Shown here: in pieces, positions 23,900-34,892 of the stretch | Layout: each line of letters opens with the position of its first letter | How positions within the stretch are numbered: the stretch's first letter is position 1 | Assembly (NCBI GenBank): GCA_045837725.1 | Contig: JBEWZL010000238.1 | Location: forward strand, 248,001-312,000 | DNA length: 64,000 nt | Origin: Vermamoeba vermiformis | Lineage: Eukaryota > Tubulinea > Echinamoebida | Reading direction: 5' to 3' | Notes under the pieces: generated by a model | Seen by the model: only the letters and a program-made list of their open reading frames with translations | Told to the model about the DNA's origin: nothing | Databases searched by the model: none | Translations under genes and position numbers: made by a program

Positions 23900-24282
23900 T
23901 ATCGCTGTGTGGCGTATGAATAAAGTTGCCTTAAGAGTATTTTTACGTACCACTTAGTGATTATTTGGACACCTGATCCTCAGAAGTGGATCCGGTCCTA
24001 GATCAGTTAGGTATAGCTAAACCTAGACCAACTACTGACCTCTTACCCTAATCACGCCCTTACCGCTCCCTGGGAGCCGATCCACTGGCCCATCCGAATC
24101 TCCCGCTTATGACTTGTGACCGAGTCAAAAAGTTGACAGTTGCATAATTCAGCCTTTCAAACCGCATTAATTATAATTCAGGAGTCTGCTTTGTTAAGTA
24201 CGCATTGGGTCTTCGAAATTCTTATTGTATTTTTTTCTATCGGCGTGGTTCCACAGCAGGCTCCATTAATTATTAAACCAAT
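23900..24282. other. Intergenic region with GC-richer hairpin-forming segment
   Basis: Bases 23985-24100 are richer in G/C than the flanks. They contain an imperfect inverted repeat (GGTCCTAGATCAGTTAGGTA at 23993-24012 against TAAACCTAGACC at 24017-24028) and a palindrome CGCTCCCTGGGAGC at 24065-24078. No coding frame is visible. This could be a structured RNA or a decayed repeat; I can match it to no known RNA family. Confidence 0.3.
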
Positions 24283-26999
24283 ATGCTTCGATCAGTAACA
24301 CTTATTGCACGAACCAGCTCCAAGCAATTGTATGAATCTAACAGTAGTGAAGATCTTCAATCTAGATGAAAAAATTATAAATATCCACAGCGTGCGAATA
24401 TCAATGTATTAATTCGTGCATTAATTTTAGGGGACAAAATAGCAAGCCTTTGTTATTCACATTGTCGCGAAGCTATGCTAGTAAGTGAAATAATAATTTT
24501 TATTAAAAATATCAACGGATCCCTCACCATTTCAAACCGCTTATTTTCAATTTATTCTTCAGTAAAATTAATGACATAAATTTAAATAATATATACAAAA
24601 TATTGCCGTGTAAGCAGTATCATTCAGAATTATTTCATGCATCTGCCAATCTGGAACTTCCCGCGCAGACATTTAACAGCAGCCAAAATTTTATTATATT
24701 ATCACAAATTATTTATGTTCAAACAAGCCACAAATTTTTGCTGCCAGATGCGTCAGGATAATAATATTAATTTTTTTTCTATTAGCCAACACTTCTCACG
24801 TCAAGGGAGCTACGAGCGCTCAACTCGTCGACAAAACATACAATCAATTAATTGCTGAACAATTGAGCACTTATCCACACAAAGACTTATTTAAATCATA
24901 TGACGAAGTTAAATGGACTTTCCACCAAGCCAAGGTAAGTAACGCTATTGTTGTTTGACAAATTAATTTCATTGATAATATAATGAACAACTATGCAAAT
25001 TTTAAATAGTTATTCAAATTTCTTTTTCGTGTTGGATCATCCACATCTAGGCTTGCCTAATATAAAATTTAACATACAATTCAACGTGTAATTTAACATA
25101 TTAAGCGACGCTAATAGAATTATTTGTTTATAGCCTTATATTGACGCCACTACCTTGGGTTTATTGGATCTTAACCTCGACACCAAGGGCAGTTACACTA
25201 TTGCCATGCCAAACCGTGCTGAAGCCGTAAGTTCATATTCATATATCATAGTATATATACAGTATTATATACAATGGCTAGTAATACAGAAAAGTTCCGC
25301 AATCGCTGATCTCATCAACTTTTCTATTCAACGCAAATTCTGGATTTGAATGGCGTGACATTACTGGTTGAACACCATTCATTGTAGATTTGCTATATTT
25401 AATTCATTATTGACCCTTTTTATGATTTTTTTGTCTCGTGGATCCACCGTTACGACCGACAATTTCTCATATTATAATTGTTTAGTGGGTCGCACAAATT
25501 GCTACACCTATTTCTGGTTTCAAGTTTGGCAGTATCAAGCCTGATTTACCCGCCGACGAATACGAGTAAGTTCAATCACTTCGCGTCAACATCAGATCTC
25601 GCGTTAACTTTACGTTCCATTTTAGAAAAGCTTTGATTAAGATGCAGCCCTCCTTGTTGGCTGTTAGCCCTAAAGTTGGCGAAAAAGTTGTTCTTGATAC
25701 TATTTACGACGTTTTCAATGGCCTTAAGGACCACGATCGTGAAGTTTGGATCAAGAAAGTTGATGCTCGATTCCCTTACTTGAAACACATTGTCCACACT
25801 GCCCGCAAGCACTTGGGAGGTACGCTATATTTCTACTACATGTTATTGGCCGCTAGAGTCCAGTACTAACATTCGTGTTTGCAGGCATGATCCCCTTGAA
25901 GAGCATGTTCGTCTTCGAGGCACCTCCTCGTATGATGGGTAAATTGGCTGCTAAAGACAGTCCTAACAACGTTAGCTCATTGATTGTTACTCCTGACATT
26001 AAGGTACGTTATAGTTGTTGACAAAAGTGGTACCCGAGCAAGATCTAACAACTTCTGAATCAGTTGGTTGGTCTTAGTCAAAGCGCTATCATTAACACTG
26101 GCTTGTTGATCGGCAAGGCTCTTAACATCAAGGACGACGACAACGTCATCTCTACATTGCCTCCTTATCTCTCTGTTGCCCAAGCCGTCAACGTTGGCAT
26201 GACTTTGACCGCCAAGAACAACTTGACCCTGATTGGCGAGGCTTTTAACGCCACTAAGGCTGTCGAGAGCATTCACGTGTAAGTATCAGTGTTCATTGAC
26301 TTAGAGCATTATTTTAATGAGTTGATCTTAGCGAGGGTGCCTCTGCCTTCATCGGTCTCGCTGAACACTTTGAGCAATTGCTTCAAGAAGAGAGCCTTGC
26401 TCGCACTCAACCCAAGTTCAAGCGTCTCAACAAGGTTGCCATCGTTGTTGTTCCTGGCTCCAAGGCCACCACTAGCATCGCTGATTTGGTCGCTCAGTAA
26501 GTACTAAGCAAGATCCAGCTCGGAATGCATACTCACTCTATTGAAGACTTTTAAAGTCAATTATAAGCTTACCATGTTATATGCAGTGTCTAATAATATT
26601 TTATTTAGAACTCAAAGCAAATTGAAGATTGAGAACGTGCAAGTTATTTTCAGCGTGCAACAGTCAGCTGGTGCTGTTTTGCAAGGCACCGGAAGCGAGT
26701 TGAACGTCTTCCCTCACGTTGAAGTTAAAGTTGTCGATGGCAGCGGTAAAGTCGCTTCTGTCGGTACTGAAGGAGAGTTGTTGGTTAAGGGGTAAGTTCC
26801 TCGAAAGATCTCGATCCGCTGGGATCCGTTGAAAGCAAAATTTAATCTAATTTGCCTGCCAAATAGTTTCAACGTTGTTAAGGAATATTTGAACGACGCC
26901 GAAAGCACCAAGCAAGGATTTGATAAAGACGGATTCGTCAAGACCGGAGTTACAGCAAAAGTCAACTCTAACGGAACTGTCAGCCTCGTAAAATACTAA
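24283..26999 (+). CDS. Mitochondrial acyl-CoA-synthetase-like protein lacking catalytic motifs
   Basis: About 11 exons encode roughly 500 residues. The start MLRSVTLIARTSSKQL and then KPLLFTLSRSYA is Arg/Ser-rich without acids, a likely mitochondrial presequence. The body aligns by eye with the ACSF2-type AMP-binding fold: TKGSYTIAMPNRAEAWVAQI early, STLPPYLSVAQAVNVGMTLT in the middle, and GTEGELLVKGFNVVKEYLND then DKDGFVKTG late. The expected P-loop (YTSGTTGxPKG) is absent: that position reads SSLIVTPDIKLVGLSQSAI. The usual TGD Asp is missing (TGV), and the protein ends soon after, so the C-terminal lid with the catalytic Lys is gone. It is therefore probably a pseudoenzyme. Codons are C- and G-ending and regular (AAG, GGC, AAC), as in highly expressed genes, which argues against a pseudogene. 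Confidence 0.75.
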
Positions 27000-27085
27000 A
27001 ACTGCGTGATATTTATCAATTTTTTGTAATAGCTGTTATTCAATCTGTTCGCCAATAAAATTTAATAATTCTAACGAGCCCGGAA

Positions 27086-28754
27086 ATGGACGCCACAAAG
27101 AAAACAAAAAAAAGCAAGGACAAGGAGCAGGTAATTTTTAATTTATAGATATTCACATATCTGAAGAAGTTCTATTCCTCCTTGAAGTGTAAAGTGACGC
27201 CAATATTTTAAATTAATTTTTAATTTTAATTTCATTCAGTTGCCGACCCCTTACTCTCAGCGAGATGTTATATCATTGATGGAGGCTGGCAAAGATTTTA
27301 TAATAGATTTGAGGGATTGGGAGATTGAAGGGCAGAAGGGACTAAAATATTTAGCGCGGGCGATCCACCGATCTCTTACTCTCGAGAAAATTAGTCTTGC
27401 TAACATACGAAAAATCTCACCTAGAGACATGGAAAGAATAATAGAAGTATTGAGTGACCACAAAACTATTACCACGCTGAAAATCAGAATGTCGTCTTCG
27501 GATGCAGAATACAAAATCTTGACAAGCGTGTTACAAAAAAATGCTAGAGTCAGGTATTTAGAGCTTGATTGCGCAGAATTATCACTTGAAACTGCAACTC
27601 TACTGTCAGATTCGTTGAAGGTCAACACCAGTCTGGATGAGATCAAATTTATTGCAACAAAGTTGGATGTCCCTAAACTGGCCATATTAGCAGAAGGTCT
27701 AAAAGTACATCCAAAGATACACACGACGCAATATTACTCAGAGACTCTCAATAACGAGTGCAGCAAAATCATCTTTTCAATCATCGAGCAAAATCCAAGG
27801 ATTAAAAGCCTCGAATTATCGGCCTCGCTGAGAGAATTTACCGCTTTAGAAGAGTTTGTCAAAACTAATACTACATTGGAGGCTATTGGATTCTACGAGA
27901 TTAGACCACCGCATCTGGATCCTTTCTTGCAAGCGTTGGCAGTCAACAATGGTCTTAAAGAATTTACTATGCGACATTCACATTGGGATTACTCAACGTG
28001 CAAAATTTTGGCAAATACTCTCAAAACAAATACTACCTTGCAGATCTTGCGTGGCGACTCGAAGTATTTGAACGCTGAACACGTTCGCTTGTTGTCTAAA
28101 GGATTGGCAGCCAATAATACCTTGAAAAAGTTAGATTTCCGAGAAAATAATCTTAACTCGGTCATGGACAAGACGAAGAACCCGAAAGGAAAGCCTACCG
28201 GCACCGGAGCATTTTGCGAAGCGTTGAAAAACAATACGTCCATTACAGACATCGATATATCAAATAACAAGCTATATGAACGTGGGTACGTTGATATCGC
28301 AGCGTTGCTTAAGAACAACAAAGGCATCCGGAAACTACAAATGGATCTGTTCATTGGCCACACGACCATTGACGAGTCTCTCAGGCTCATATGCGAGTCC
28401 TTAAAAGTCAATAAGACTCTAACCTCTTTAAAGCTCTATCAGTGCGTCAAGTTTTCAAATCAGGCTTGGAGTTACATTACGGAGATGTTAGAGGTCAATA
28501 GAGCCTTATCAACGCTCGAAATACCTTACGTAGACATTCCTGAAAATGTGCAGCGAAAATTAAAAAAGAATAAGAGGCGGCGAGAGAAGGGAGTAAGATC
28601 CGCCAAAATGTTGATCAGCATGATAGCGCTGCGGCCAAAAGCTTATAGTGCCGTGCTGCCTATCGAAATTTGGGCGCTTGTACTGAGGTATTACGAAGTT
28701 ACGGGCGTAAACATCAACTTCGAAAAGGAGTTTTTGGCTAAACTAAAAAATTAA
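27086..28754 (+). CDS. RNase-inhibitor-type LRR protein with C-terminal F-box-like motif (tandem copy 1)
   Basis: A Lys-rich first exon (MDATKKTKKSKDKEQ, 27086-27130) joins a single long exon from 27240, giving 519 residues. The body is a run of about 28-residue LRRs of the RNase-inhibitor kind, with repeated phrases such as NTSLDEIKF, NTTLEAIGF, NTTLQILRG, NNTLKKLDFRENNLN and NTSITDIDISNNKLYERG. These form a horseshoe for protein binding. After a basic linker (LKKNKRRREKG) the C-terminus reads VLPIEIWALVLRYYE, which resembles an F-box helix start (LPxEIxxxIL) although F-boxes normally lie at the N-terminus. The basic first exon could direct it to the nucleus. The next gene, 85 bp on, is a paralog with the same plan. 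Confidence 0.83.
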
Positions 28755-28839
28755 ATTCGGATGCACGAGCACACTTGACTTACTTGTGCATCAGCTTGTA
28801 TATTTAATATTTGTATTATATTATGTGAATAAATTGAGG

Positions 28840-30527
28840 ATGGAGAAAAACAAGACTAAGCACAAAACTTTAGGCGCCAAGCAAAAAGTAAAAAAAGAAA
28901 AGGTACATAAATTGTGATTATGCTGAAAATAATCAAAATATTAATAGTAATTTTTTAAAATTATTAGGCGAAGAAAGTGGGGGTTATTGAAAAAACTGCT
29001 CTTACCACGAGATACGTAAATCAATTCCTTGAAGAAAAAGCCCCTTTCGTCATCGATATGACAGTGGTAGATACGTATCAAATACATGAAATGAATCAAC
29101 TTTTTGCGGATGCGATCAAGGGAAGCAAGACGCTAAAAAGTTTCTTTTTCGTGTATCCTAGAGCAACCATTTCCATAGACGATTGGAACGCAATGACAAA
29201 TGCATTATCCGAAAATCAATCAATTACAGAGCTAGGTTTCAATAATAAAGGGCCCAAAATTGACGCTGAAAAAATGTTAGTGGATGTGCTCACCCGCAAC
29301 AAGAGGATAAAAAAGCTCGGATTTACTTATCACTCCAAGAATACGATGAAATACTTGAAGCACACCGTCGGCAAAGGAAGCTCGATTGAACATCTAGACA
29401 TATTGCAGTGGACTCAAGCTGAATCAACGGATCAGGAAGACTTATTTAATGCGTTGAAGGAAAACACGTCTATAACTACGTTGAGCTTAAAGCAACAAGG
29501 ATTGGGTTATTCAAGCGACCTTCTAAATAGCATTCTGAAAGCATTGGTGTTTAATACAACAGTTCACACTTTCATCGTAGATCTTGGAATAAGCAGCGCT
29601 TCAAACGAGGAGATTTCATTGTTTAAGGAATTGCTGCAAAAAACTAATTCACTAAAGACGATTGATTTGTACGACAGAAGATCAGTAGTGAAGTATTTGC
29701 CGATTATAACAGAAGGTCTGAAAACAAACAAGTCCGTAGCAAAACTGGTTCTCGATATATCGATAGAACAAGAGGATTATGCCTTATTAGGGGACGTTCT
29801 TATGGTTAACAACACATTGACGAGCTTAGACATGAAAAATACGGAGATTTCGTATAGCAGACTTGCAGATTTTGCACGAGGCCTAGCGCACAATTCAGGC
29901 TTAAAATCTTTGAATATTAGAAACAAATATCGTAGAAGAGCAAATGAATCGACAGATGGGTTGGACGCATTGGAGAACGCGTTGTTACAAAACAACACTT
30001 TGACCAAATTGGACATTAGAAACGCACCGGCGAAAGACTTTGAAAAGCTTTTGACGCATAATAACACATTACAAACGTTAAAATTGTGCGTGGATACTCC
30101 GGATATACAGTGGTTACTCAGATCTCTCACGAAAAATCAATCCTTGACAAAACTTGGGATGGTTAAGAGCCCGGGCTTCTCGCAAGATTTCTTCGAATCA
30201 ATGACGAGTTGTTTGGAGTTCAATCATTCATTACTATATTTGGAAGCAACGTCGGTTTGGGATTTGGGAGGCACAATGGCTCAGACTTTTGATCCGGAGG
30301 CTTGGACCAAGATTTTGGACCGAAATAGAGCCAATATGAAAAAAAGAAAATCGGAGATATTACTCGTTCTTCGGACAATTTTAAAACAACCCGGATTCAC
30401 TGAAAGGCTGCCACTGGATCTTTGGGCGAAGATTCTCTCCGAATTAAAGTTTCCTGGCATTACAGCTGATTTAGGACAAGTATTATATTCGTTATCGCAA
30501 CGCCCTAACGCAAAAGTGTTATTTTAG
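28840..30527 (+). CDS. RNase-inhibitor-type LRR protein with C-terminal F-box-like motif (tandem copy 2)
   Basis: Same plan as its neighbour: a Lys-rich first exon (MEKNKTKHKTLGAKQKVKKE, 28840-28902), one intron at the same place, and a long exon 28968-30527, giving about 540 residues. LRR units include NKRIKKLGFTYH, NTSITTLSLKQQGLG, NNTLTSLDMKNTEIS, NSGLKSLNIRNKYRR, NNTLTKLDIRNAP and NQSLTKLGMVKSPG. The C-terminus ERLPLDLWAKILSELKFPG matches the F-box-like end of copy 1. Sequence identity between the copies is low outside the repeat framework, so the duplication is old while the intron position is kept. The partner proteins are unknown. Confidence 0.83.
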
Positions 30528-30838
30528 TAGTAAAGAACATGTGCATATTTGTTAGGCTCTTTTATCACCGTTCGACCAGGGCGCTCAACAGGTTTTTTTT
30601 TTGGGACTTGTCAAAAGTCATTAGCGAGCACGCCATAAATAAGAGATACCAGATGTATTATACGTTTGTTATCGGAAGCTCATTTGGCTGAATTTTTGGA
30701 GCTTCCGATTCTCCGAAAATTCATTTTTTTGATCGAGAAACTTCTATGGGAGCAAGATAAAAAAGCGGCATGCAGCCTATTATTATTACAATATTACAGC
30801 AGCCACACTAATATTATTCTCCCACGGATTTATTCAAA
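30528..30838. other. Intergenic region
   Basis: Just over 300 bp between the second LRR gene and the methyltransferase gene. It holds a T-run at 30593-30602 soon after the LRR stop and no coding frame, repeat or RNA gene that I can recognise. Confidence 0.5.
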
Positions 30839-31816
30839 ATGAGCACAGATGAAGGAAAGAAATGGGACAAAACTGCAGAAAAATACAACAAATACATCAC
30901 TATCACCGAAGACTATGCTAAAAAAATTATCGACGATTATTTGGAGAAGTCTCTTGCCCAATACGCCCACGAGTCACGAAAGCTTGATTTTCTGGATGTA
31001 GCATCTGGACCTGGCGCCGCCACGATGAAGTTGATCGAACGATTTGGCGACAAAGCAAATTATGTAGCCACTGATATTGCGTCTGCTATGCTCGAGGCAC
31101 TTCAAACCAAAGCTCACAAGTTGAACGTACCTGTTACCACTAAAGTACAAGATGGTCAAGTAAGTCGTCGATTAATCTTGGTCGATTAAGTACTAATTAT
31201 TTACAGAATATGAACGAAATCGCTGATAAGTCCGTCGATTTTCTCTTTTGTCTCTTTGGCGTCATCTTCTTTCCGGATCGAAGCAAAGGCTTTGCGTACG
31301 TAGCTCAGTGATGCTTAATGGTTTTCATTGACACGAATATACTATAGAGAGATGTTTAGAGTACTTAGGCCAGGCGGCAGTGCGTTTGTAACGAGTTGGC
31401 TTCGAACAGACACGATCGAGATCGGCTACGCGCTCGCTAAACGATTTGGCAACGAGGAAGAAGCCAAAAAAAAGTTTTCCGGTCCTATGGTACTTGCTGA
31501 TAAGGATCTTTTCAGAAAGGTACGCAATTCCGGTTGATTATAAGCGAGATCTTCATTTGTAACGAAATTTCCAAAACAGGAATTGCACGAGGCAGGCTTC
31601 GTTGACATCAATATCGATACGATTGAAATTAATACGTCTATTATTCGAGAAGGCATGGTCGAAATGATGACTCACAATCCAGTTTTGTCGATGTTCGAGC
31701 CCGATCAAGCTGGCCCAAAATTGAACGAGTTCTTTGACGACCGCTATGGTAAAGGCGTGAATATTATTCCATTAAAATTCATTGCGCAAGTAGCTATTGC
31801 GAACAAACCTCTATAA
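30839..31816 (+). CDS. Class I SAM-dependent methyltransferase
   Basis: Four exons from the ATG at 30839 give about 260 residues. The N-terminus MSTDEGKKWDKTAEKYNKYI is typical of small-molecule methyltransferases. Motif I is LDFLDVASGPGAATMKLIE (SAM-binding Gly loop), motif II YVATDIASAMLEA, then IADKSVDFLFCLFGVIFFPD, and motif III EMFRVLRPGGSAFVTSWL. This is the Methyltransf_11/25 fold. The substrate-facing C-terminal part (DLFRKELHEAGFVDINIDTI) gives no specificity clue. A cytosolic enzyme is likely, as no targeting signal is seen. Substrate could be a quinone, sterol or small acid; the sequence does not tell. All four exons join in phase with standard borders. Confidence 0.85.
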
Positions 31817-32041
31817 GAGAAATTGCCAGAATTTTATTCGAAGAGCTACATTCGTTAAATAAATTGAATTTTTTTGTGTCGCATAATATTGATCAATTGT
31901 AATATCAGGATAAGACAAGTAAACCTTGCTTCATAAGGAAATGCGTATAAAGCGGACGTATATTCCAAATTAGGCAAGAAGAAACCGGGTTGATTTGTAC
32001 GAGTTGAGTTTTTTACTATTACTATTAATTACTGCACAATA

Positions 32042-34525
32042 ATGAAGCTATTATTGCTAGGCATAACCCTTTTGCTGGCGCTTAATTTTGGGAGCGCTTA
32101 CGTTCCTGAAGAAGTTTCCATTCTGATCTCAGTAACGCTTCAACGCGCAACTCCGTCGATTGGCCTCGAATGGAATTATACCCCACCAGCAGATGTTACC
32201 TGTTCCACCGAGTGCGTTTTCGATTTGTTCAGATGCGCTGATCCGTTCGATCCGACCCCGGACTGCTGGGGCCAGGCTATTTATACCGTTGATGTTACCC
32301 AAGGGCCAGGAACTTATAGTTATACTGACACTAATGTTCAGGTAAGGCTAAACAAATACTCACTAAGTACTTTACTAAAATTTCAGTTTGATCTCTTTCT
32401 GGAAAATTACTTTTTACGTAAAATCATATTATATGAGAGTACTACATGAACGGATTTCCTTTAGTTTTTTTTTCGGATCAAAGCAAAATTGTAACCAAAT
32501 ATTTGTCCTTAGATTGGTCAGCCTTACGAGTACAAAGTTGTCTTTAGGAATTTAATTCCTTACACTGAAGGCTATGTCGTGGCAGGAATTGATCTGCCAT
32601 TGATCGAAAACAGAGGCCACGTAATTCTTGTGGTAGCTTCGGATGCGGCGACAAACATGACTGAAGAGCTTGACCAGCTTAGAATGGATATGATTGGCGA
32701 CGGATGGGAGATTTCTAACATTTTAGTAGATATAACTGATACTGGTAAGTTTGAACGGAAATCAAAACTCGATCTGCAACTAAAATTTCTCCTTGAAGTG
32801 CCTGATGTCCATAATAAGATTAAAGAAGCCCATAATAATCGCGACATGTCGACCATATTTTTGTTCGGAAATGTTGCTGTACCCTACAGTGGCGATCTCA
32901 ATCCGGATGCTCTTTCATATCACAAAGGCGCTTGGCCTGCTGATGGTACAAGCATACTACTAGTTATACATGTATGCTAATTACATATTTGCAGCATTCT
33001 ACACAACGCTTAATGATAGCGTGTGGACCGATTCTATCGTCAACAACGTTGATGCAACAGATCCGAGAAATCACAACGTCCCTGGTGACGGCAAATACGA
33101 TATTAGCTATCTTAACAGCAACGACTACTCTTACCCGATCGGAGATGTGCGTCCAATCACAATCTCTCATATGGAGGTGAGTAAACCAAGTTTGTTCTGC
33201 TTCGAATTTGTGGGCTGACTTTTTCGTAGCTTGGACGAGTTAATTTGAATCAATTTGACGGATACGACGAAATGGATTTATTAAGGAAGTATTTGAAGAA
33301 GAATCATGGGTACAGACATCGGGAGCCCGAGTACACTTACGCGCAAAAGGCAGTCATTAACGATCTTTGGAAAAACAATGCAGCATTGCAGCCTGAAGCT
33401 ACTGCAGCTGCGGCGTAAGCAAAACATGATCATATATAGTAGTATTTACTTTGTATAACCGATTTTTAGTTGGCGAACTTTTGCAGGGTTAGTCGGCAAA
33501 GACAACATCCGCGAAGCGAATTTATTTGAAGCTCTTGATACGGACACGTAAGTACATATTATTAATATAATGGCATTAATTGGTAATTAAGGGCTGTTCT
33601 TTCTTTCTCTGTTGGTTTCGGATCATACGTTTCTCAGTACGTTGATACCCCGAACATTGTTGTTTACTTCTATTACGACTGGCTGAACAAGACCGTTAAA
33701 TCGCCTTTTCAAATTCAATCTGGTGGCATGTTTCCTGATTGGGATGTGCCGAACAATTACTTGCGCTCTGTTATCGCTGGAAGTCACGCGTTGTCAGTGA
33801 TGACTTCATCTCGTCCTCAAGCGTACTTCCATCATTTGAACTCCGGCACTCATCTTGGAAAATCAGCTCGATTGACGACAACACATGAACAAAAGTATAT
33901 AACGGTAAGATTTCTTGGAGAAGTTCAGCCGTCCAGATCTGACGGAGTTCTATTTTTAGGGTTACTATCCAACCGCAGTGACTCATTCTTTGCACGGAGG
34001 TACGCAAAATGAAAATATTTGCAACGTATTCTCATCCGATTAACTATACTTGTGCAATTAGATCCGACTCTTCGGATGTACGTTGTGGATCCGCCTCGCG
34101 ATGTTGTACGCGATAATTCGGAGAATAGTGGTGTTAAACTATCATGGACTGCATCTTCAGATACAGTGCTTGGCTATCACGTGTACAGATCAACAGCGTC
34201 GCTTGATGGACCGTACACCAGAGTCACAGAAAATATCGTGAGTGAGACCACTTTCACCGACACGTCAGCTGTTCAAGGAAAGAATTACTACATGGTGCGG
34301 GCCGTACAACTAACGCAGACGCCGGCAACTACATTTTACAATCCAAGTCAAGCTGCTTTCTTCGAAACAACGTTCCCATCACCGTCACAAAGTCCATCAT
34401 CACCGTCGAATTCTCCATCAAAACCTCAAACTCCTGGTACGGCAGCCTTGTCATTGGGTTCAACTTTATCGGTACGATTGCTGCTCGTAGTAAGTTCTTT
34501 GATTGTTACTCTGGCAGTCCTTTAG
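32042..34525 (+). CDS. Secreted, tail-anchored bacterial-like surface protein with FN3 domain (array copy 1)
   Basis: MKLLLLGITLLLALNFGSAY is a signal peptide. A Cys-rich domain follows (CSTECVFDLFRCADPFDPTP, CWG). Then comes an alpha/beta region: GHVILVVASDAATNMTEEL, GDGWEISNILVDI, IFLFGNVAVPYSGDLNPDA, GAWPAD, DSVWTDSIVNN, HNVPGDGKYD, LGRVNLNQFDGYDEMDLL, SVIAGSHALSVMTSSRP and HGDPTLRMYVV. The end is a fibronectin III domain (SGVKLSWTASSDTVLGYHVY), a Ser/Pro stalk and a hydrophobic tail (LLLVVSSLIVTLAVL) that fits a GPI signal or membrane anchor. The order of phrases mirrors large secreted proteins of planctomycetes and related bacteria, here with introns added. The fold order recalls gingipain-like alpha/beta domains, but I see no clear catalytic pair. 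About 9 exons, roughly 620 residues. Confidence 0.8.
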
Positions 34526-34892
34526 GAACAAGTCATATTGCATTTTATATTTTATTAGTAAAATTTAAGGTTTTTGCATCGCGTTCCGAATACAGAGAGG
34601 TTTACGCTGACCTTTGGGTTCAATTCAAACCAAACTGATTAACTTATCGTCCGATTTGGAGCAACTACAACTTTTCTGCGTGGATGGATCTATCATACAA
34701 ACTAGAACTAGATTTTGCATTTAAAGAGGTCAACGGGGTATTAATTTTTAAAAATTCGACAGAGAAACCGCGACAGTTGCAGTTCTATTCTTTTCCGGAG
34801 TTGCTATGTTTGGAAGCAGCTCCGCTTTCCGAAGCTCCCGTCCCGCTTTACTCAACAGTTTAACGTAGTGCGACCACGATACTAACACAACG
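34526..34892. other. Intergenic region, promoter of array copy 2
   Basis: The last 150 bp share phrases with the region before copy 3, for example CTATGTTTGGAAGC (34804-34817 and 37714-37727) and CCCGCTTTACTCAAC. The duplication unit therefore included upstream sequence, and these conserved blocks are good candidates for the shared promoter. Confidence 0.5.

Noticed and set aside
27257-27724. Long minus-strand open frame inside the first LRR gene, with similar ones at 27989-28411 and 29777-30130
   Set aside because: Repeated LRR codons on the plus strand create long antisense frames; the peptides show no domain and no splice signals.
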